Positions 60,100 through 64,000 of a stretch of 64,000 nucleotides of DNA are shown here, piece after piece. The notes under the pieces are model-generated. The model was not told the origin of the DNA and did not search any database. It saw only the letters and a list, made by a program, of their open reading frames with translations. Every line of letters begins with the position of its first letter. The stretch's first letter is position 1. Origin of the DNA: Hymenobacter siberiensis (GTDB lineage Bacteria > Bacteroidota > Bacteroidia > Cytophagales > Hymenobacteraceae); contig NZ_JAHLZZ010000001.1 of NCBI RefSeq assembly GCF_018967845.1, positions 2,356,001 through 2,420,000 on the forward strand, given 5' to 3'. The position numbers were made by a program, and so were the translations under genes.

Positions 60100-61567
60100 A
60101 TTTGCCCACTACCTTATACAGCATGCCCTTGGGCAGCTTATCGGTGGTTTTCATGCCATTTACAATGGCCAGCTCCTGGTAGCGGCTCGACGGAACCCCG
60201 GCCGAGGCCAGGGCTGCCGCCAGCGTTTGGGTGCCGGTGGCGGTGCGGATGTGGATGTGCTCGGGCTGGCGGTTTAGCTTGCTGGCCTCGGTGAGGCGGG
60301 CGTAGCCTTGGGCGGCCTGCTGAAACTGCGGCGCATATGCGCTGAACGAGGAGGGTTCGGCCAGGCCCACAAATGCGTAGATGCTCTTGCCGTCTTGAAT
60401 GAGCTGGGCCAGCACGTGGGCCGAGGTACTGTTTTGGTCGGAAGCCTGTTGGTCGCCTTCAAACACGAGGGCCGGGAAGCCGTTGATGGTCGTTTTCTGG
60501 GCCTGCGCATTGCTTACGCCAATGGCCTTGGCCAGGCTCTGGCCGGCTTCGTCGAGCGAAGAGCCGCCGGCTCCCAGGAATACGAGCAGGGCTTTGCCAT
60601 TGGGCTCCTGCATCTGGAATTTATCGGGGGAGTTCTGCGACTTCCAGCCCGAGGGGATGGGGAAGCGGAATTTCAAATCGGGGTGGTAAAACACGCTGTT
60701 TTCCACGAAGCCCTGGCGCGGGTCTTCGCCAAAAGTCAGGCCCTCGATGGAGCGCAGGTAAGCGTCGCGGTTCACTGCGAAGGTGCTGCGGCCGGCGCTC
60801 TGCTTGGCCTGGGCGGCCAGCTGCTTCACGCGGGTGTAGCGGTCGGCCGAGTTGGGGTGGGTGCTGAGGAAGGTGGGAATGCTGCTGCCGCTCTGAGCCT
60901 CGGTGCGCTCCAGGGTCTGGAAAAAATCGGCCATGTGGCTGGCATCGTAGCCGATTTTGGTGGAGTACTTCACGCCCAACCCGTCGGCCTCGTTCTCGTC
61001 GTCGCGGCTATATTTCAGCATGCCCAGGCCCACCACCTGCTGCGCCACGCCGCCCAGCGACTGCATCACGCGCGGGGCTACTATCGAGCCCAGCAGCATA
61101 CCGATGCCGGCAATGGTGCTGCGCGTCTGCTGCTTTTTGCCGTGCTGGGCGGTAATGTGGCCGAGTTCGTGCCCGAGCACGCCGGAGAACTGGGCTTCGT
61201 CATTGAAATACGCCATGATGCCGCGCGTGAAGTACACGTGGCCATCGGGTGTGGCGAAGGCGTTGATGACGGGCGAATCGACCACGGTGAAGCCGTAGTC
61301 GCCGGGGCGGTCCGAAATGGCCGCCATGGCCTTGCCCCGCGCCGTGATGAGCTGTTGCAGCTTGGCATTGTTATACAAGCCAAACTGGGCGATAACGGCC
61401 GGGTCGGGTTTGGCCCCTTGCAGCGGGCGGGCGGCCGGAATAGCGCGGGCCGAAGCCGTGGCCGGGCGGCGGGCCGCCCAGTCAGTCATGCTGGAAGAGC
61501 TGGCCAGCGGCAGCAGTAATGAAAGCAGCGCGCCAGTGCGCAGGGCAGGAAGAAACGAAAAATTCAT
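60098..61567 (-). CDS. M48 family metalloprotease (BepA/YcaL-like)
   Basis: 489 aa from the ATG at 61567. Signal peptide (ALRTGALLSLLLPLASS), the zinc motif HELGH (in SGVLGHELGHITAQH), the third ligand region DDENEADGLGVKYSTK, then FLSTHPNSADRYTRV. The C-terminal half (from about 280) is a beta-rich domain of unknown type. Such proteases act in outer-membrane protein quality control in the periplasm. Its stop lies within the nested palindrome shared with ychF. Confidence 0.92.
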   Translation of the reverse strand: MNFSFLPALRTGALLSLLLPLASSSSMTDWAARRPATASARAIPAARPLQGAKPDPAVIAQFGLYNNAKLQQLITARGKAMAAISDRPGDYGFTVVDSPVINAFATPDGHVYFTRGIMAYFNDEAQFSGVLGHELGHITAQHGKKQQTRSTIAGIGMLLGSIVAPRVMQSLGGVAQQVVGLGMLKYSRDDENEADGLGVKYSTKIGYDASHMADFFQTLERTEAQSGSSIPTFLSTHPNSADRYTRVKQLAAQAKQSAGRSTFAVNRDAYLRSIEGLTFGEDPRQGFVENSVFYHPDLKFRFPIPSGWKSQNSPDKFQMQEPNGKALLVFLGAGGSSLDEAGQSLAKAIGVSNAQAQKTTINGFPALVFEGDQQASDQNSTSAHVLAQLIQDGKSIYAFVGLAEPSSFSAYAPQFQQAAQGYARLTEASKLNRQPEHIHIRTATGTQTLAAALASAGVPSSRYQELAIVNGMKTTDKLPKGMLYKVVGK

Positions 61568-61831
61568 GGGAATAAATAAAGCGGAATTTACCGGTGAAGA
61601 ACAGCGGATGGGCCTGCAACGGCGGCGGGGCAAATGCGGTTACGCCGCGCTAGGGTTGGACCCGGTGGGGTGGGCGGTTAGCTTTGCGATGGGGCCGGCC
61701 GGGGCAGGCTCCACCGGGGTTATGCCATTTCCCTGCCAGTTTGTGGCCAAACCAGTCATATTCACTCAAAACACACCCGATAACCGGGAACATTGCGGCT
61801 GATTTTACTTGGTTGTATTTCAAATTTTAGG

Positions 61832-62665
61832 ATGATTATTCCCCGTTCGTGGCCCGTGTGGCTGCCCGCAGCTTTTTTGTTCCTGGCGTGTAGCCGCCAG
61901 CCCACGGCCAGCAGCGCCAGCCGTTTCGCTCCCGCGCCACCGGTGGTGGATGGGCGGGCCACGGAGTGGACCGACTCCCTGCACTACGACCCCACCAGCA
62001 AGCTGCAATACCAGGTGCTGAACGATGGCCGCGCGGTGTACCTGCGCATCAAAGCCGCCGACCCGGCCACCCAGGCCAAAATTGTGCGGCTGGGCCTCAC
62101 GGTCTGGCTCGATACCACGGGCCGCAACCAGCACCAGTTTGGGGTGCGGTTTCCGATAGGCGGGCCTCTGGCTGGGCGTGGCGAGCCCGAAGGCGGCGAC
62201 CAGCAGTCCGAGCTCGGCTCGCCTGCCGAACGCCGGGCGGCCCGGCATGAGCGCATGACGCGGGTAATCGGCAATATGCGTGAGATGGAGCTCCTCAACT
62301 ACAAAGGCAGCAAGGAGCCCACCCTCACCGATGCCCAGTCGCAGCTCGGCGTGAAAGCCGCCCTTGGCGTGGATGCGCAGGAAGACCTGATTTATGAGCT
62401 GGCCGTGCCGATGCGCCTGCTTTACCGCAAACTGCCCGCGCTGGCCGGCGGCCGGCCCGCCGTGGTAGGCATCACCATCGCTGGCAACAAGTGGAACCCG
62501 CCCGTGGGCAGCCCCGGCGGCAGCGTGATGAACAGCGGCCAGGGCGGCATGGGCATGCGCGGCGGTATGCCTGGCGGTGGCATGCGGGGTGGCGGCATGC
62601 GCGGCAGCTACGGCATTGAAAGCATCTCCCTGAAAACCAGCGTGCAGCTCAGTAGCGGTAAGTAG
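61832..62665 (+). CDS. Lipoprotein with CBM9-like domain
   Basis: 277 aa from the ATG at 61832. Lipobox FLACSRQ, then PPVVDGRATEWTDSLHYDPT, as at the start of CBM9-like (family 9 carbohydrate-binding-like) modules of Bacteroidota, and a Gly/Met-rich tail (MGMRGGMPGGGMRGGGMRGS). The core resembles sugar-binding modules but no ligand residues can be named. The Gly/Met-rich tail could be disordered or metal-linked. Not in an operon with its convergent neighbour. Confidence 0.75.
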   Translation: MIIPRSWPVWLPAAFLFLACSRQPTASSASRFAPAPPVVDGRATEWTDSLHYDPTSKLQYQVLNDGRAVYLRIKAADPATQAKIVRLGLTVWLDTTGRNQHQFGVRFPIGGPLAGRGEPEGGDQQSELGSPAERRAARHERMTRVIGNMREMELLNYKGSKEPTLTDAQSQLGVKAALGVDAQEDLIYELAVPMRLLYRKLPALAGGRPAVVGITIAGNKWNPPVGSPGGSVMNSGQGGMGMRGGMPGGGMRGGGMRGSYGIESISLKTSVQLSSGK

Positions 62666-62682
62666 CTTGCCGGGCCGGCGGG

Positions 62683-64000
62683 CTACTGCCGGCTGTTCAT
62701 ATCCACGGCTTTGTAGCCGATAAGCAGGTCGGCGCGGGTGCCGGGCGGGCGGTAGTACACCAGCAGGTCGTACTGGTTTTCGGTTTCGTAGTGCGTGCCT
62801 TCGAAGTACACTTCGTTGGGGGCCTTGCCGGCGGCCCCGGCCACGGCAAAATCGTAGTTGTAGTAGCCTTGCTTAAGCAGGGCGTGGCCGGTGTAGAGCT
62901 GCTGCGCTTCGTCGTATTTCAGCTTGAACTCGTCCTTCAGCTGCCAGTCGGTGAGGGCACCAAACACGTAGACCGGGCCGGGCGCGGGCTGCGGGGCTTT
63001 TAGCTGAAACTGCACGTCGGCGTAGTCGGCGTTGGTGGCGCCGTTGCCGTATTCGCGGCTCTCGAACACGCGCTGGCCGTTGGAATCCACGTACTGGTTG
63101 TAGGCCGTCTGGCTGCGCGATACTTCGGGCTGCAGCTGCACCGTGGTCGCGGGCATGGCGCGCGGGTCTACGTGCAGCACGCCAATGCCCACCGTCTGGA
63201 TGGAGCGGGTATCGAAATACCGGTACTCGCTGAGGCCGGGAAAGGCATTCTCGAAGTTGAAATACTGGTAGTCGAGGCGGCGCTCGGCGTCGCGCACGAA
63301 GGTGGGGCGCAGGTTGTACTTGGCGTTGTCCCAGCGGAAGTTCTGGCGCAGCACCACCTTCACTTCCACGGCGGGGTTCACCAAGTCCACGGTGCCGTAG
63401 CCAATACTGAAATCGAGCTGCTGCATGGTGAACCGCTCCTGCCCGCCGATGACGATGCCCGGGGCCAGGCCCACACTCACCTGGTTCTCATACACCAGCA
63501 GCCGGCGCGATACCACCGGTACACTACCCGCGCTTTGTACCACCAGCAGGTAGTTGCCGCTCAGCTTCACCTGCGGGGCGCGCAGCCGGTAGTGGAAATA
63601 CGGCACCTTGGTACCCGTGCCCACCCGGTAATCGGTGATGAGAAACTCGTTGATTTCGCTCAGAAACTGCATGTCCGTGAGCACCGACGGCTGCCAGTCC
63701 ACATCGCAGTGAATGAGCTTGGCGGTGAAGCGCTGGCTTTGCGGGCCTAACACGTCAAACTCCAGCACGATGCTCGGGCTCTGGCCCAGCGGCACCACCG
63801 GCGGCTGCAATACCTCGTTGGGCCGGCCCGTATTCACGTAGCACTGCACGCTGCGCACGTCGGGCGCGTAGGTGTAGTCCTGGTAGCGCAGGGTTTTATC
63901 GGCGTAGTATTCGGGCGGGCGCTGGGTGCCGGGCGCGGTGCTGGTGATGGGGGTGCCCAGCGGCACGCAGGCGGCGGCCAGCAGCAGGAGAGAGGCAAGG
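62683..64000 (-). CDS. Type IX secretion system plug protein (DUF5103), 5'-partial
   Basis: The frame runs off the right edge; the visible end codes for a Leu-rich lipoprotein signal (ASLLLLAAAC) then VPLGTPITSTAPG. TLRYQDYTYAPDVRSVQCYV, FTAKLIHCDVDWQPSVLTDM and YVFGALTDWQLKDEFKLKYD are blocks of this family, which is associated with type IX secretion and gliding in Bacteroidota. The last domain has the IPT/E-set-like FGALTDW strand. About 440 residues are seen and the family is about that size, so only the start is missing. Confidence 0.9.
   Translation of the reverse strand, partial: LASLLLLAAACVPLGTPITSTAPGTQRPPEYYADKTLRYQDYTYAPDVRSVQCYVNTGRPNEVLQPPVVPLGQSPSIVLEFDVLGPQSQRFTAKLIHCDVDWQPSVLTDMQFLSEINEFLITDYRVGTGTKVPYFHYRLRAPQVKLSGNYLLVVQSAGSVPVVSRRLLVYENQVSVGLAPGIVIGGQERFTMQQLDFSIGYGTVDLVNPAVEVKVVLRQNFRWDNAKYNLRPTFVRDAERRLDYQYFNFENAFPGLSEYRYFDTRSIQTVGIGVLHVDPRAMPATTVQLQPEVSRSQTAYNQYVDSNGQRVFESREYGNGATNADYADVQFQLKAPQPAPGPVYVFGALTDWQLKDEFKLKYDEAQQLYTGHALLKQGYYNYDFAVAGAAGKAPNEVYFEGTHYETENQYDLLVYYRPPGTRADLLIGYKAVDMNSRQ

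Noticed and set aside
60308..61519. 403-codon plus-strand frame over the M48 protease
   Set aside because: Complement of a gene with signal peptide and HELGH motif; no sign of coding.
1..64000. tRNA, rRNA, prophage or defence genes
   Set aside because: No cloverleaf with CCA end, no rRNA segment, and no phage structural, integrase, restriction or toxin-antitoxin gene was found by eye.

Overview
The window is high-GC DNA with the marks of a Bacteroidota (Cytophagales), most likely Hymenobacter or a close relative. The evidence is TonB-dependent receptors with a CarboxypepD_reg-like N-terminus, a type IX secretion plug protein, a PUR/DUF3276 protein, BlaI-M56 signalling, a deoxyhypusine synthase-like enzyme, and -7 boxes of the TAnnTTTG type. 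No rRNA, tRNA, CRISPR array, prophage or defence island was seen.

Layout. 1-4971: surface polysaccharide genes (flippase end, GT4, hypothetical, NodB-type deacetylase, GT2), the last three stop/start coupled. 5025-7019: blaI plus an M56 sensor peptidase fused to POTRA-like domains and broken by a frameshift beside a 15-bp tandem repeat; an extended perfect palindrome lies upstream. 7103-10535: tatD, then a tandemly duplicated PAS/CZB-like unit with one decayed PAS copy. 10936-12931: three adjacent genes, all frameshifted or truncated. 13087-14665: two outer-membrane proteins. 14670-21737: menaquinone genes (menE, menB, menD, menF, a hotdog thioesterase) with small genes between. 21847-24598: histidine phosphatase and pyruvate dehydrogenase E2. 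24753-28556: a TonB receptor gene split by a 1200-bp IS4-type insertion sequence with a 9-bp target duplication. 28647-34003: hslV, a DHS-like enzyme, an OmpA-like lipoprotein, a trans-sulfuration enzyme and an amine oxidase.

34743-55670 is a copper/heavy-metal resistance island. It holds a Cus-type RND efflux operon (cusA in two pieces, outer-membrane factor, two adaptors, a metal-binding lipoprotein), an HYC_CC_PP protein, a FNT channel, a VOC protein, an outer-membrane barrel, a Met-rich periplasmic protein, an HMA chaperone, a multicopper oxidase carrying its own C-terminal beta-barrel, a Csp-like 16-Cys copper-storage protein, two AraC regulators with HMA-like N-termini (one frameshifted), a His/Cys-rich exported protein, the CopA ATPase and a membrane cupredoxin. 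Inferred flow: cytosolic Cu(I) is trapped by HMA and Csp proteins, exported by CopA, oxidised in the periplasm by the multicopper oxidase, and expelled by the Cus system, with HMA-AraC proteins as candidate sensors.

55874-64000 holds housekeeping and envelope genes (small membrane proteins, DUF58, PUR protein, ychF, M48 protease, lipoprotein, T9SS plug). A striking theme across the window is dispersed intergenic palindromes in several sequence families. Two of them lie inside cusA and appear to split it.
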